Below the pieces are notes generated by a model. The model worked only from the letters and a program-made list of their open reading frames with translations, did no database searches and was not told where the DNA came from. A stretch of 64,000 nt of DNA from Cellvibrio sp965652595 (GTDB lineage Bacteria; Pseudomonadota; Gammaproteobacteria; Pseudomonadales; Cellvibrionaceae): NCBI GenBank assembly GCA_965652595.1, contig CBFGWO010000002.1, positions 9,805 through 73,804 of the forward strand, given 5' to 3'. Both the position numbers and the translations under genes were made by a program. Shown in pieces: positions 32,918 to 42,354 of the stretch (position 1 is the stretch's first letter; each line of letters starts with the position of its first letter).

Positions 32918-35900
32918 CTAAGGGGTATCCAGCCAGTCCACGTCTTTCATTTTTCGCACCACCACAAATTCATCGCGGTTACAGCCTACTGTGCCGTAGT
33001 AATTAAATCCGTAGGCTTGTTGCGCGTAGCCGCCAATCATATGGGTTGGCTTCATCACCGCGCGGGTTACCGAGTTATGAATACCGCCGCGGGTTTTGGT
33101 GAGGCTGGAGCCGGGGGTGTTAATAACCCGCTCCTGGGCGTGGTACATCATGCTCATGCCCTGAGGCACACGCTGGGATACCACCGCGCGCGCGGCAATA
33201 GCACCGTTAACGTTGAACACGTCTATCCAATCGTTGTCCTCAATGCCCGCCGCCTTGGCGTCCACTTCGCTCAACCACACGATGGGGCCGCCGCGTGAGA
33301 GAGTGAGCATCAGCAGGTTGTCTGAGTAGGTGCTGTGAATGCCCCATTTTTGATGGGGTGTAATCCAGTTGAGCACCAGCTCTTTGTTGCCGTTAGATTG
33401 GCGATTGAGAATGGGATCCACGGTTTTTAAATTCACCGGCGGTTTGTACAGGCACAGAGTTTCGCCAAAATCGCGCATCCATTCGTGATCCTGATAAAAC
33501 TGTTGGCGGCCGGTAATGGTGCGCCAGGGGATTAGCTCGTGGACATTGGTGTAACCGGCGTTATAGGAAACATGTTCGTCTTCGAGGCCGGACCAGGTAG
33601 GTGCCGAAATAATTTTGCGCGGTTGAGCCACTATGTCGCGAAAGCGAATTTTTTCGTCCAGCTTGGGTGTGGCCAAATGGGTGTGATCGCGCCCGGTGAT
33701 TTTGGAGAGCGCATCCCAGGCTTTAACCGCCACCTGACCGTTGGTTTCCGGTGCAAGCGACAGAATCACTTCACAGGCGTCTATGGCTGATTCAATTTTG
33801 GGTCTATCGCAGTGATCGCCCGCCTCGCGATGGCGGTAATTGAGCTCACCCAAAAAGGCCACTTCATCTTTGGTGTCCCATTGAATGCCCTTGCCGCCGT
33901 TGCCGAGTTTTTCCAACAATGGCCCAAGGGAAATAAATCGCTGGTAGGTGGCCGGGTAGTTGCGTTCCACCAGTGTGAGCTTCGGCAGGGTTTTGCCAGG
34001 AATCGCCTCGCACTCACCTTTCCACCAGGCTTTGCCACCGTAGGGTTGGGCCAGTTCGTCGGGCGTGTCGTGCTGCAATGGCGTGGTAACCAGATCCTGC
34101 TCAACCCCTAGATGGCCGGGACATAGCTCAGAAAACTTGCGCGCGATGCCTTTGAAAATATCCCAGTCGCTGCGCGATTCCCACACAGGGTCCACCGCTT
34201 TGGTGAGCGGATGAATAAACGGGTGCATGTCCGAGGTATTGAGATCGTCTTTTTCGTACCAGGTGGCAGTAGGCAACACTATGTCGGAGTACAAACAGGT
34301 GGTGGACATGCGAAAGTCCAGGGTTACCCACAAATCCACCTTGCCCTCTGGCGCCTTATCGCGCCACACCACATCCTCGGGTTTTTTTCCGCCGAACTCA
34401 CCCAAGTCCTCACCCAACAAACCGTGCTTGGTGCCCAGCAGATGGCGCAACATGTATTCGTGGCCCTTGCCAGAAGAGCCCAAGAGGTTGGAGCGCCAGA
34501 TAAACATATTGCGCGGAAAGTTTTGCGGATTATCCGGATCCTGGCAGGCAAAATTGATTTCACCTTTGCGCAGTTGCTCCACGACATAATCCTTGGCGTC
34601 CATTCCCGCTGCCTTGGCGGCGGCGGCAATGTGCAAAGGGTTGGTGCCCAACTGAGGCGCAGAGGGCAACCAGCCCATACGCTCGGCACGGGTGTTGTAG
34701 TCGAGAATGCTGGCTTGCCACTTGGTTTTATCCGCGAGCGGTGACACCACCTCGGTCATATCGAGTTTTTCGTAGCGCCATTGATTGGAATGATTGTAAA
34801 AAAACGAAGTGCCGTTCATTTGGCGCGGCGGGCGCTGCCAGTCAAGTGCAAAGGCCAATGGCAGCCAACCGTTTTGCGGGCGCAGTTTTTCCTGGCCGAC
34901 ATAGTGGGCCCAACCACCACCACTTTGCCCCACGCAGCCGCACATCATCAGCATGTTAATCAGGCCACGATAATTCATGTCCATGTTGTACCAGTGGTTG
35001 AGGGCAGCCCCCACAATCACCATGGATCGACCGCCGGTTTTTTCGGCAGTGCGCGCAAATTCCCGCGCAACACGAATGACATCCGCGCGCTTAACACCGG
35101 TAATAACCTCTTGCCACGCCGGGGTATAGGGCGCGTCATCGTCAAAGGATTTGGCGCACAGCGGATCATCCAGCCCCTGCTCGACACCATAGTTGGCCAG
35201 CATCAAATCGTAGACGCTGGCGACGCGCGCCTCACTGCCATCGGCAAGCACCAGGTGACGCACCGGCACCTTACGCATTTGAATGGCGCCGTGATCCGTG
35301 TGTTGAAAATAGTTGTATTCGTGGGTCTGGCAACCAAAGTAGGGGAAGGCTACCTGGACCACTTCATCGGCGGTGCCTTTGAGCGACAGCTGCAAATCAA
35401 CAGCTTCACCCTGTGTGCCCGCTGTGGCCTCCAGATTCCACTTGCCCTGCTGGCCCCAGCGATAACCTATGGCGCCGGTAGGGCTCACCAAACGTTGGTC
35501 AGTGCTGTTAATAGCAATGGTTTTCCAATCTGGATTATTTTCTTCACCGAGATTGCCCACCAAATCAGCAGCGCGTAAAAAGCGGCCCTGCGTCCAGTGC
35601 TCGCCGGATTTATCCAGCAACACCAACATGGGCATATCGGTATAGCGCTTGACGTAATTCGTAAAATAGTCGCATTGGCGATCCACATAAAATTCTTTGA
35701 GGATCACGTGACCGAAGGCCATGGCCAATGCAGCGTCCGTTCCCTGGCGCGGTGCCAGCCAGGTGTCACCAAATTTTGACGCTTCAGAATAGTCAGAGGT
35801 GATCACACAGGTTTTGGTGCCCTTGTAACGCACCTCGGTTAAAAAATGCGCGTCAGGTGTGCGGGTTTGGGGCACATTGGAGCCCCAAACAATAATGTAG

Positions 35901-36643
35901 TTCGAGTTATACCAATCCGCAGATTCGGGCACGTCGGTTTGCTCACCCCACACCTGCGGCGAGGCGGGCGGCAAATCGCAGTACCAGTCGTAAAAGCTCA
36001 AACAATTGCCGCCTATCAGCGACAAATAGCGCGCTCCCGCCGCGTAAGACACCATAGACATGGCAGGAATGGGTGAAAAACCGGTAACCCTGTCCGGGCC
36101 GTAGGTTTTAGCGGTATGAATATTGGCGGCGGCAATAATTTCATTCACCTCATCCCAATGGGCACGCACAAAACCACCCATACCGCGCTGGGATTTGTAG
36201 CGCTTGGCCTTGTTGGCGTCACCCACAATAGAGCCCCAGGCATCTACCGGATCAGCGTAGTGCTCGCGCGCTTCGCGCCAAAGTTCAATCAGGGCTTTGC
36301 GTACTTTGGGGTATTTCAAACGGTTGGCGCTGTAGATATACCAGGAATAGCTGGCACCGCGCGGGCAGCCGCGCGGCTCGTGATTGGGCAAATCCGGACG
36401 GGTGCGCGGGTAATCGGTTTGCTGGGTTTCCCAGGTCACCAGCCCGTCTTTGACATAGACTTTCCAGCTACAGGAACCGGTGCAGTTAACACCGTGGGTC
36501 GAGCGAACAATTTTGTCGTGCTGCCAGCGCTGACGATAGGTACGCTCCCACTGACGACTTTCGTTGGTAGTCACACCATGGCCCTCGGCAAAGGGCTGTT
36601 GCTCCACCGAAAAAAAGCGCAACTTATCGAGAAAATGACTCAT
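32918..36643 (-). CDS. narG: NarG, catalytic subunit of respiratory nitrate reductase
   Basis: 1241-residue Mo-bisMGD enzyme on the cytoplasmic side of the membrane that reduces nitrate to nitrite. The FS0 cluster motif appears as THGVNCTGSCSW with the distal Cys in RGCPRGAS, and the Mo-ligand aspartate region as the family's YNSNYIIVWGSN. Start at ATG 36643 (MSHFLDKLRFF) with AGGAGAT; the longer open frame to 36862 has no support. First gene of narGHJI-ppiase-hemN. A NarL-type site lies 123 bp upstream and an FNR-like box 161 bp upstream, both in the region shared with narX. Confidence 0.97.
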   Translation of the reverse strand: MSHFLDKLRFFSVEQQPFAEGHGVTTNESRQWERTYRQRWQHDKIVRSTHGVNCTGSCSWKVYVKDGLVTWETQQTDYPRTRPDLPNHEPRGCPRGASYSWYIYSANRLKYPKVRKALIELWREAREHYADPVDAWGSIVGDANKAKRYKSQRGMGGFVRAHWDEVNEIIAAANIHTAKTYGPDRVTGFSPIPAMSMVSYAAGARYLSLIGGNCLSFYDWYCDLPPASPQVWGEQTDVPESADWYNSNYIIVWGSNVPQTRTPDAHFLTEVRYKGTKTCVITSDYSEASKFGDTWLAPRQGTDAALAMAFGHVILKEFYVDRQCDYFTNYVKRYTDMPMLVLLDKSGEHWTQGRFLRAADLVGNLGEENNPDWKTIAINSTDQRLVSPTGAIGYRWGQQGKWNLEATAGTQGEAVDLQLSLKGTADEVVQVAFPYFGCQTHEYNYFQHTDHGAIQMRKVPVRHLVLADGSEARVASVYDLMLANYGVEQGLDDPLCAKSFDDDAPYTPAWQEVITGVKRADVIRVAREFARTAEKTGGRSMVIVGAALNHWYNMDMNYRGLINMLMMCGCVGQSGGGWAHYVGQEKLRPQNGWLPLAFALDWQRPPRQMNGTSFFYNHSNQWRYEKLDMTEVVSPLADKTKWQASILDYNTRAERMGWLPSAPQLGTNPLHIAAAAKAAGMDAKDYVVEQLRKGEINFACQDPDNPQNFPRNMFIWRSNLLGSSGKGHEYMLRHLLGTKHGLLGEDLGEFGGKKPEDVVWRDKAPEGKVDLWVTLDFRMSTTCLYSDIVLPTATWYEKDDLNTSDMHPFIHPLTKAVDPVWESRSDWDIFKGIARKFSELCPGHLGVEQDLVTTPLQHDTPDELAQPYGGKAWWKGECEAIPGKTLPKLTLVERNYPATYQRFISLGPLLEKLGNGGKGIQWDTKDEVAFLGELNYRHREAGDHCDRPKIESAIDACEVILSLAPETNGQVAVKAWDALSKITGRDHTHLATPKLDEKIRFRDIVAQPRKIISAPTWSGLEDEHVSYNAGYTNVHELIPWRTITGRQQFYQDHEWMRDFGETLCLYKPPVNLKTVDPILNRQSNGNKELVLNWITPHQKWGIHSTYSDNLLMLTLSRGGPIVWLSEVDAKAAGIEDNDWIDVFNVNGAIAARAVVSQRVPQGMSMMYHAQERVINTPGSSLTKTRGGIHNSVTRAVMKPTHMIGGYAQQAYGFNYYGTVGCNRDEFVVVRKMKDVDWLDTP

Positions 36644-36765
36644 GAATATCTCCTGCGGAAAACTCTGAACTCGCCACGGAGGCCAGAGAAAAAATGTTTC
36701 AGGAGAAGTATGCTTGAGCGACAGCCGCACCGCGCGCCCCTGCCAGAGCGCAAAAAATGTCCACC

Positions 36766-36781
36766 TACCTCCAAAGAGGTA
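36766..36781. promoter_or_regulatory. NarL-type 7-2-7 site between narG and narX
   Basis: TACCTCC-AA-AGAGGTA, identical to the site before the P450/sdhB pair. Right half matches the NarL consensus fully. If the neighbouring FNR-like box drives narG at -41.5, this site would overlap the narG -10, hinting at modulation rather than simple activation. Confidence 0.75.
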
Positions 36782-36803
36782 TTTGGGCTTTTTAAGCAAA
36801 CCC

Positions 36804-36845
36804 TTGATTTCTATTAAGAAGTTTTTTGTGTTTGCAGGGTAGATT
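36804..36845 (+). promoter_or_regulatory. FNR-like box and -10 reading toward narX
   Basis: TTGATTTCTATTAA at 36804-36817 matches TTGAT-N4-ATCAA except for one base. For rightward transcription a -41.5 placement predicts a -10 at 36840-36845, which reads TAGATT, and a start at 36852. Leftward use toward narG is also possible but its -10 (TACCTC) is poorer. Confidence 0.65.
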
Positions 36846-36968
36846 GAGCCATCTACCCACAATTGACACAGAGGGGGTATCCCCAGCGCTTCAGGGCACG
36901 CCTTTCTGTGACTGACCGCCCGCTGACTGTGCTAGATTGCCCACAGGAATTCTGAAAAGTTTATTGCT

Positions 36969-38777
36969 ATGCGCCAATCCTCTATCGTTATGCGTATCGG
37001 CCTTGCCCTGGGGGGCATGGTCTTTCTTGTCGCCGCCACCATGCTCACCTCTTACTGGATTTCCGACAAAGCTGATCAGGATGCGGCGGCAATTAATATG
37101 GCAGGGTCGTTGCGCATGCAGTCCTATCGCCTTGGGCTGTTATTTAGCCAAAGCCCCGTGGATCAGGCAGCGGTGCTGCAAGCCGAAGAAAAATTGGCAA
37201 GCACCTGGGCCCACCCGCTCTTTGCCAGCCTAGCGCTCAACAACAAAGCCCTCGCAGCTCATCATGAAGCAGCCCTGGCCCACTGGCGCGACATAGTGTC
37301 ACGCATGCGCACCTCGCCCGAACTCGCCCCCGCGCTACTGGCCGAACAAATCCGCTTGTTGGATGCGCTAGTCACCAGCATTCAAAACCACGCAGAAACC
37401 AACGCACGTCAATTACGACTGGTACAAGTGAGCGCACTCTTTTTAATCTTGCTGCTCTCGGCAGTGGTGATCTATTGGCTCAAAGTAAAAGTGGAATTAC
37501 CACTGGGCGAGCTGACCCAAGTAGCCAAACGTATCGGTCTGGGTGACTTTAATTCGCGCGTACCGCCACGAGAGATGGACGAGCTGGGCCTGCTCGCCCA
37601 GGCCATCAATCGCATGAGCCAGGCCATCGCCCATATGCACGATCAGATGGGAGAAAAAATCCAGCAGCAAACCCAGGCGCTGCAGCGCAGTAACACCACC
37701 TTGCAATTTTTGTATGACACAGCCAAAAGCATTATTGAAAACGCACCCAGCGGCATAGACTACGACCGTATTGTCAGCCGACTCGCCGAGCTGATCGAAG
37801 CCCAGGATGTGGAACTCTGTTTGATGACCGAAGCGGGCGAAACACCCTACTTGCAGATCAAGCCTGCAGGTAGCGAAAAAGAACTCTGCGCCGCAGACAA
37901 TTGTTTCAGCTGTCTCAAAGGCGAAATCATTCGCGGTATCCCCGGTGAATTTCAGAGCCGCTACAGTTTTCCCATGCTGTATGAACAACAGCACTATGGG
38001 GTATTAGTGTGCCGCTTGGCGGCGGAAAAGCAGCTTGATCACTGGCAGGAGCAGCTGGCTCAATCAGTGGCGGACCAACTGGCGGTTGCCTTGAGTCTGC
38101 AAACCCAGGAAGACAATGCCCGCCGCCTGTCGCTCATTCACGAACGCACGGTGATTGCGCGCGAACTTCACGACTCCCTCGCTCAGGCGTTGTCCTATTT
38201 GAAAATTCAGGTCACCCGCCTCAATCGCGCCCTGCAAAAAGACGACAAATTAACGATGGAGGATGTGTCTGCCGAATTACAGGAAGGGCTCAACACCGCC
38301 TATCGCCAGCTGCGCGAGCTGCTCACCACTTTCCGTTTAAAAATAGAAGGCCCAGGTTTACTGAGTGCATTGCAAACCAGCATTAAGCAGCTAAGCGAGC
38401 AAACTGATATGCGCATCACGCTCGACTATCAATTAAGCAAATTGCCACTCACACCCAATGAAGAAATTCACCTGGCACAGATTATCCGCGAGGCCTCGCA
38501 AAACGCGATTCACCATAGTCAAGGCAAGGAAATTGTGATCCGGCTTACCGAGGCACCCAACAAGCGCGTGGAATTAAGCATTGAAGACGATGGCATAGGT
38601 ATCCCCGAAAAGCCCGAGAAGCGCAACCACTATGGTTTGGCCATTATGCTGGAGCGGGGCAAGAATTTAAGTGGTGAATTAAGTATCCGCCGCCGCGCGG
38701 AAGGTGGCACCGGGGTTTACTTTGGCTTTTTTCCGGAGTACTTGCAGCAGCGCAATTTGATTGCGCGCCAGGGATAA
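36969..38777 (+). CDS. narX: NarX, nitrate-sensing histidine kinase
   Basis: 602-residue membrane sensor. Two membrane helices (about residues 8-29 and 153-170) enclose a periplasmic domain with the nitrate-binding P-box INMAGSLRMQSYRLG. Then come HAMP (about 170-225), a GAF-like module with a Cys group (ELCAADNCFSCLKG), a HisKA_3 domain with the phospho-acceptor His in ARELHDSLAQALS, and an ATPase domain (EASQNAIHHS, IEDDGIGIP). It phosphorylates NarL in response to nitrate. Its partner narL lies 7 kb downstream, not adjacent. No strong ribosome-binding site precedes the ATG. Confidence 0.95.
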   Translation: MRQSSIVMRIGLALGGMVFLVAATMLTSYWISDKADQDAAAINMAGSLRMQSYRLGLLFSQSPVDQAAVLQAEEKLASTWAHPLFASLALNNKALAAHHEAALAHWRDIVSRMRTSPELAPALLAEQIRLLDALVTSIQNHAETNARQLRLVQVSALFLILLLSAVVIYWLKVKVELPLGELTQVAKRIGLGDFNSRVPPREMDELGLLAQAINRMSQAIAHMHDQMGEKIQQQTQALQRSNTTLQFLYDTAKSIIENAPSGIDYDRIVSRLAELIEAQDVELCLMTEAGETPYLQIKPAGSEKELCAADNCFSCLKGEIIRGIPGEFQSRYSFPMLYEQQHYGVLVCRLAAEKQLDHWQEQLAQSVADQLAVALSLQTQEDNARRLSLIHERTVIARELHDSLAQALSYLKIQVTRLNRALQKDDKLTMEDVSAELQEGLNTAYRQLRELLTTFRLKIEGPGLLSALQTSIKQLSEQTDMRITLDYQLSKLPLTPNEEIHLAQIIREASQNAIHHSQGKEIVIRLTEAPNKRVELSIEDDGIGIPEKPEKRNHYGLAIMLERGKNLSGELSIRRRAEGGTGVYFGFFPEYLQQRNLIARQG

Positions 38778-38788
38778 TTGCTTTAGGC

Positions 38789-38816
38789 AAAAAGGCCGGC
38801 ATTGCCGGCCTTTTTT
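38789..38816. terminator. Bidirectional terminator between narX and TonB receptor
   Basis: AAAAAGGCCGGC-ATT-GCCGGCCTTTTTT: a perfect GC-rich stem flanked by A and T runs, able to end both convergent transcripts. Confidence 0.93.
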
Positions 38817-38831
38817 ACTTCAGGTGAAAAA

Positions 38832-41800
38832 CTAAAAGGTGTACCTTGCTCCGACTTGGTAACGGGCTCCCAGATCCTCCATATACCAGGGTTGACGCTC
38901 TGTGCGGTTGTATTGACGGATATCTTCGCCCGTCAGGTTAAGCGCCTCAACAAACACCTGGAGATTATTCGTTAACTCGTAGCTAACATTGAGGTCAATC
39001 TGACTAAAGGCCTCAACATAGGTGGGGTTACGGAAGCTGCCACGGTTAGTTTGGGAAAGGTACTCGTCGCGCCAGTTCCAGGCAAGACGCACCTGAATAC
39101 CGTCTCTGTCGTAAATACCCACGAGGTTAGCTGAATCGCTCAAACCGAGTAGAGCGAACTGCGATTGCCCAGGTGCCGCAAGGATGTCGTAACTGACGTC
39201 GCCGCGCACGATGGTATAGTTGGCCTGCACACCAAAGCCACTTTCACCAAAGAAGTGCTGAACGGCAAATTCCGCGCCGTACAGTTTTGCTTCACGATTG
39301 TTGACCGGCTTGGAAGTACTGAACACCATTAATGGATCGTTGGCGTTAGGCAGCAAATCGTAAGCAGTGGCAACCCCTACCGCGAAGTTGTTATCCCACA
39401 TGCCGGTTTCTTCGTCGTAGACAAAGTCATCTGCACCACCGGGGAACGCCTGAGGATTATCAAGAATAGCCATCATCGCAAACAGGGAGGTGTCATCTAC
39501 CGCAATACCGCGTGTCTGTAACGCCGCTATCGCAGCTTGGGCTCTCGGACCATTGCCCACATCGCGCATACCATAATGAGATTCATCCACCTGCTCGTTA
39601 CCGGTGAAATTACGCACACGCTTCTCAAACAAGGCGACAGACGCATAGCTGATGCCGTCGTAGTACCACTCCAGGCCCAAGTCGATATTGTCGGAGATCA
39701 GTGGCAACAATTTCGGGTTTTGGGAGCTGGCGGTTGCCTGGGTGCCCAGGTAGGCTGAACCTGATGTACCAAATCCCCCCACCGAGTTGGTCAACTGACC
39801 ATAGCCAGGCCGCGCGATAGTTTTGCTGTAAGAAATGCGTGACACCAGATCATCTGTCAGGTTAACGCTGAAGTCCACATTCGGAAGCAGGTTGTCGTAA
39901 CTGAAGTCCACTGCAAGATTTTCTGCCTGATCACTGAAAATCGTACGCCAGTCGTTGTTGTCCTCCCAGCGCACATACAGGGGACGCAGTGAAATTGCTG
40001 TGGATGTCAGGTCCGTAGTTTCGTAACGAATACCCAACAATAGGTTAGTGGTCAAGTCGCCCAGCTGCCCTTCCTGTTGAAATTGGAAGTAAGCCGCCGT
40101 AGTGTCTTCTTCGATGATATTGTGGGTCGTGAAATCATCCCGACGCCGTAGCACATAGCGCGCTGGATCTTCCCCTTGATGGTAGCCCCGGTAATCGTCA
40201 ATAGCATCCTGGGCCAGAGCGACGATATTCGGCGAATAGAAGCCACGCGGGTCAGTTCCACTCATATCAAAGTCGTCATAAAGTGCTGGAAAGTTAATGG
40301 GCAGCAGCAATCCCTCATCAATGAGGCCAGTTCTTGCAATACCCCAGTCACCGGTTTTTAACTCGCGATTGGATTGTTTTTCTGTGCTTTCTGCCGAGCG
40401 GAAATCAATACCAAAATCGACTTTACTGGCATCAGAGAGCTCAAAAGAACCAGCCAACTTCGCCTCAGAAATTTCAGTTTCCTGAGAGGCGTACCAGACT
40501 CTTACCCACTGATAACCAAAGTCTCCCGCATCATAGATGCCATTGCCATTGCCTCGACCATTTTGGGTGTCATCAAAAATAAAGCTGGCGTTGGGGATAT
40601 CCGGACGGAAATCAATCGTCTGGCCAAATTGAATCGGCGCACCCAAGCTGACGGCGATTTCGCCTGTTTCGCCCGGCCCGGTGGGCAAACTGTCCAGTGT
40701 GGAACGGTGAACATCGAGATTGAGGCTGAGACGATCACTCGCCTGCCACTCCAGATTAAAGCCCAAAGACTCCAGCGTATTGGTCTGCTGACGATACTGC
40801 TGCTCGAACCCATGATCCTTGTTTTGCAAGGCTTCGGTATAAATCAATGGCGAGGCAACTGGGCCATCATCAAACTCAACATGCGTCACACTGTTGCCAT
40901 TCGCAAACCAGAAAGTTTGCTCATGGCGATCTTCTTCCAGGTAATTTTCGGAATAGGTGTAATCCGCTGTCAGGGTCAAGCTATCAACTGGACGGAATTG
41001 TGCTGTCACAATGGCATTGGTGCGCTCACGAATGCGATTCGAAAAGCTGTAGCGAATATCATTCGGGCGAGCGTAAAGCTGTCCATTGTCTGGCGCGTTC
41101 ACCACCTCCGCACCGGGCGCCAGCGAATACATATTTCCCTGCCCCCAGACACCAATATTCCAGTTATTGAAAGCGCCGCCGGCCGTACCTGAATGTCGCT
41201 CTTGATAACTCAAAAATGTTGAAACACCGAACTTTTCGCTGTCGTCGGTCCAGCTGATCATGCCGGACAATTCTGGCGTCACATCGTCATTGTGAATCAC
41301 CGTAGTATCATGCACAGCCTTGACACCCAGGCTACCCCTGAGCCCTGGATTGTCCAAAGGCTTTTGGGTTTTGATATTAATAGTACCGCCAATGCCACCA
41401 CTGGGGTTGGTTGCGCGACCGGTTTTGAACACCTCCACACCGTTTACACTTTCGGACGCCAGATTGGAGAAATCAAACGCGCGACTGTTACCACCAAAAG
41501 TGCCACCAGCGCCACTGCTGCCACCGAAGGCGCCACCGCTGGGCAGCTGTCTGCCATTAAGCGTTACCATGTTAAAGCCAGCACCAAAGCCGCGAATGGT
41601 AACCTCAGCACCCTCGCCGTTACGTCGATCGATGGATACGCCGGTAATCCGCTGAAGTGATTCAGCCAAATTGGTGTCAGGAAATTTACCTATGTCTTCC
41701 GCACTGATCGCATCCACCACGCCGGATGCTTCACGTTTGATATCCATAGCGCGTTCAAGTGACGCGCGGATACCGGTTACCACCACTTCTTCAACTGGCC

Positions 41801-41900
41801 CCTCCTGGGCCAATACCAGCGAGCTGCCGGTTGCGGTAGTTGCTGCGGCAATTGCCATTGCCAGGAGTTGCCGATGGAATGTCTTCTGCTTGCTAAACAT
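38832..41900 (-). CDS. TonB-dependent outer-membrane receptor
   Basis: 1022 residues: signal peptide (cleavage near VLAQ, residue 31), plug domain beginning EEVVVTGIRASLERAM with IDRRNGEGAEVTIRGFG, and a 22-strand barrel ending in RYTF. The 'VVVTGIRASLE' N-terminus belongs to the large receptors found in Caulobacter, Xanthomonas and Cellvibrionales that usually import glycans or other carbon compounds. A Gly-rich loop in the plug (GGAFGGSSGAGGTFGGNS) is notable. It separates narX from narL. Substrate unknown; no sugar enzymes or regulators are adjacent. Confidence 0.92.
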   Translation of the reverse strand: MFSKQKTFHRQLLAMAIAAATTATGSSLVLAQEGPVEEVVVTGIRASLERAMDIKREASGVVDAISAEDIGKFPDTNLAESLQRITGVSIDRRNGEGAEVTIRGFGAGFNMVTLNGRQLPSGGAFGGSSGAGGTFGGNSRAFDFSNLASESVNGVEVFKTGRATNPSGGIGGTINIKTQKPLDNPGLRGSLGVKAVHDTTVIHNDDVTPELSGMISWTDDSEKFGVSTFLSYQERHSGTAGGAFNNWNIGVWGQGNMYSLAPGAEVVNAPDNGQLYARPNDIRYSFSNRIRERTNAIVTAQFRPVDSLTLTADYTYSENYLEEDRHEQTFWFANGNSVTHVEFDDGPVASPLIYTEALQNKDHGFEQQYRQQTNTLESLGFNLEWQASDRLSLNLDVHRSTLDSLPTGPGETGEIAVSLGAPIQFGQTIDFRPDIPNASFIFDDTQNGRGNGNGIYDAGDFGYQWVRVWYASQETEISEAKLAGSFELSDASKVDFGIDFRSAESTEKQSNRELKTGDWGIARTGLIDEGLLLPINFPALYDDFDMSGTDPRGFYSPNIVALAQDAIDDYRGYHQGEDPARYVLRRRDDFTTHNIIEEDTTAAYFQFQQEGQLGDLTTNLLLGIRYETTDLTSTAISLRPLYVRWEDNNDWRTIFSDQAENLAVDFSYDNLLPNVDFSVNLTDDLVSRISYSKTIARPGYGQLTNSVGGFGTSGSAYLGTQATASSQNPKLLPLISDNIDLGLEWYYDGISYASVALFEKRVRNFTGNEQVDESHYGMRDVGNGPRAQAAIAALQTRGIAVDDTSLFAMMAILDNPQAFPGGADDFVYDEETGMWDNNFAVGVATAYDLLPNANDPLMVFSTSKPVNNREAKLYGAEFAVQHFFGESGFGVQANYTIVRGDVSYDILAAPGQSQFALLGLSDSANLVGIYDRDGIQVRLAWNWRDEYLSQTNRGSFRNPTYVEAFSQIDLNVSYELTNNLQVFVEALNLTGEDIRQYNRTERQPWYMEDLGARYQVGARYTF

Positions 41901-42140
41901 TAATCTCTCCTTAAGTGGAAATATTTTTTATTGAGAATTACAACAGTTTAAAGCCAATGCTTGCGTCGTATTTTTCGGCGCAAACACCTTCGTCCGAATG
42001 TGAGCAACGAACGAATTCATAAAAATTTATTATCTTAGTTGCCAGTTGCTAACGGAAACTACGCGCCTCAGAATAGAGTGTCTATAACTCATCGGTGGTA
42101 GAAAATTTCGGGATAATAAAAATTAAAAAAAGAGAAAATG

Positions 42141-42171
42141 AAAAAAGGCACTGCCCACAAGGGACAGCGCC
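42141..42171 (-). terminator. Second leftward terminator upstream of the TonB receptor gene
   Basis: On the minus strand an imperfect 10-bp stem (GGCGCTGTCCC with GGGCAGTGCC, two mismatches) is followed by TTTTTT. It lies 125 bp downstream of the terminator at 42296-42327 with no gene between them, so it may close a short leftward RNA. Confidence 0.6.
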
Positions 42172-42201
42172 AAAAAAGGCTAGAAGTGGGGCCTTGACTA
42201 T

Positions 42202-42217
42202 GTTTGATCAATCAAAC
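42202..42217. other. Palindrome GTTTGAT-CA-ATCAAAC
   Basis: A 16-bp inverted repeat that looks like an FNR box but has a 2-bp instead of a 4-bp spacer. It lies in the gap upstream of the TonB receptor gene, 300 bp from its start. Its binder, if any, is unknown. Confidence 0.35.
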
Positions 42218-42295
42218 TATCTTTACTGTCCGCTTGCGTCTATAACTACTGAGAGGTAATCAAGAGCGGAAGAATGACTCCACAGGAGGTATCCC

Positions 42296-42327
42296 AAAAA
42301 AAACGGCGCTATTGCGCCGATTTTTTT
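42296..42327. terminator. Terminator after the haem-c/FG-GAP gene
   Basis: CGGCGC-TATT-GCGCCG flanked by A8 on the left and T7 on the right. On the minus strand it ends the 42355-44043 transcript 28 bp after its stop; the symmetry also allows rightward use. Confidence 0.9.
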
Positions 42328-42354
42328 GGGGATATTAGATCAAAAAATTTTAGG

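Larger units (their letters stand above)
36644..36968. promoter_or_regulatory. Divergent narG/narX control region
   Basis: 325 bp without a gene. It contains a NarL-type palindrome (36766-36781), an FNR-like box (36804-36817) with a rightward -10, and a GGGGGTATCCCC element (36873-36884) that holds one NarL half-site (36873-36879). The remainder shows nothing I can support. Confidence 0.8.

Noticed and set aside
36644..36862. Long N-terminal extension of NarG
   Set aside because: The frame is open to 36862, but the family start MSHFLDKL at 36643 has AGGAGAT upstream, and the extension would cover the NarL-type and FNR-like sites.
42202..42217. GTTTGAT-CA-ATCAAAC as an FNR box
   Set aside because: The spacer is 2 bp where FNR/Anr/Dnr need 4 bp; kept only as an unexplained palindrome.
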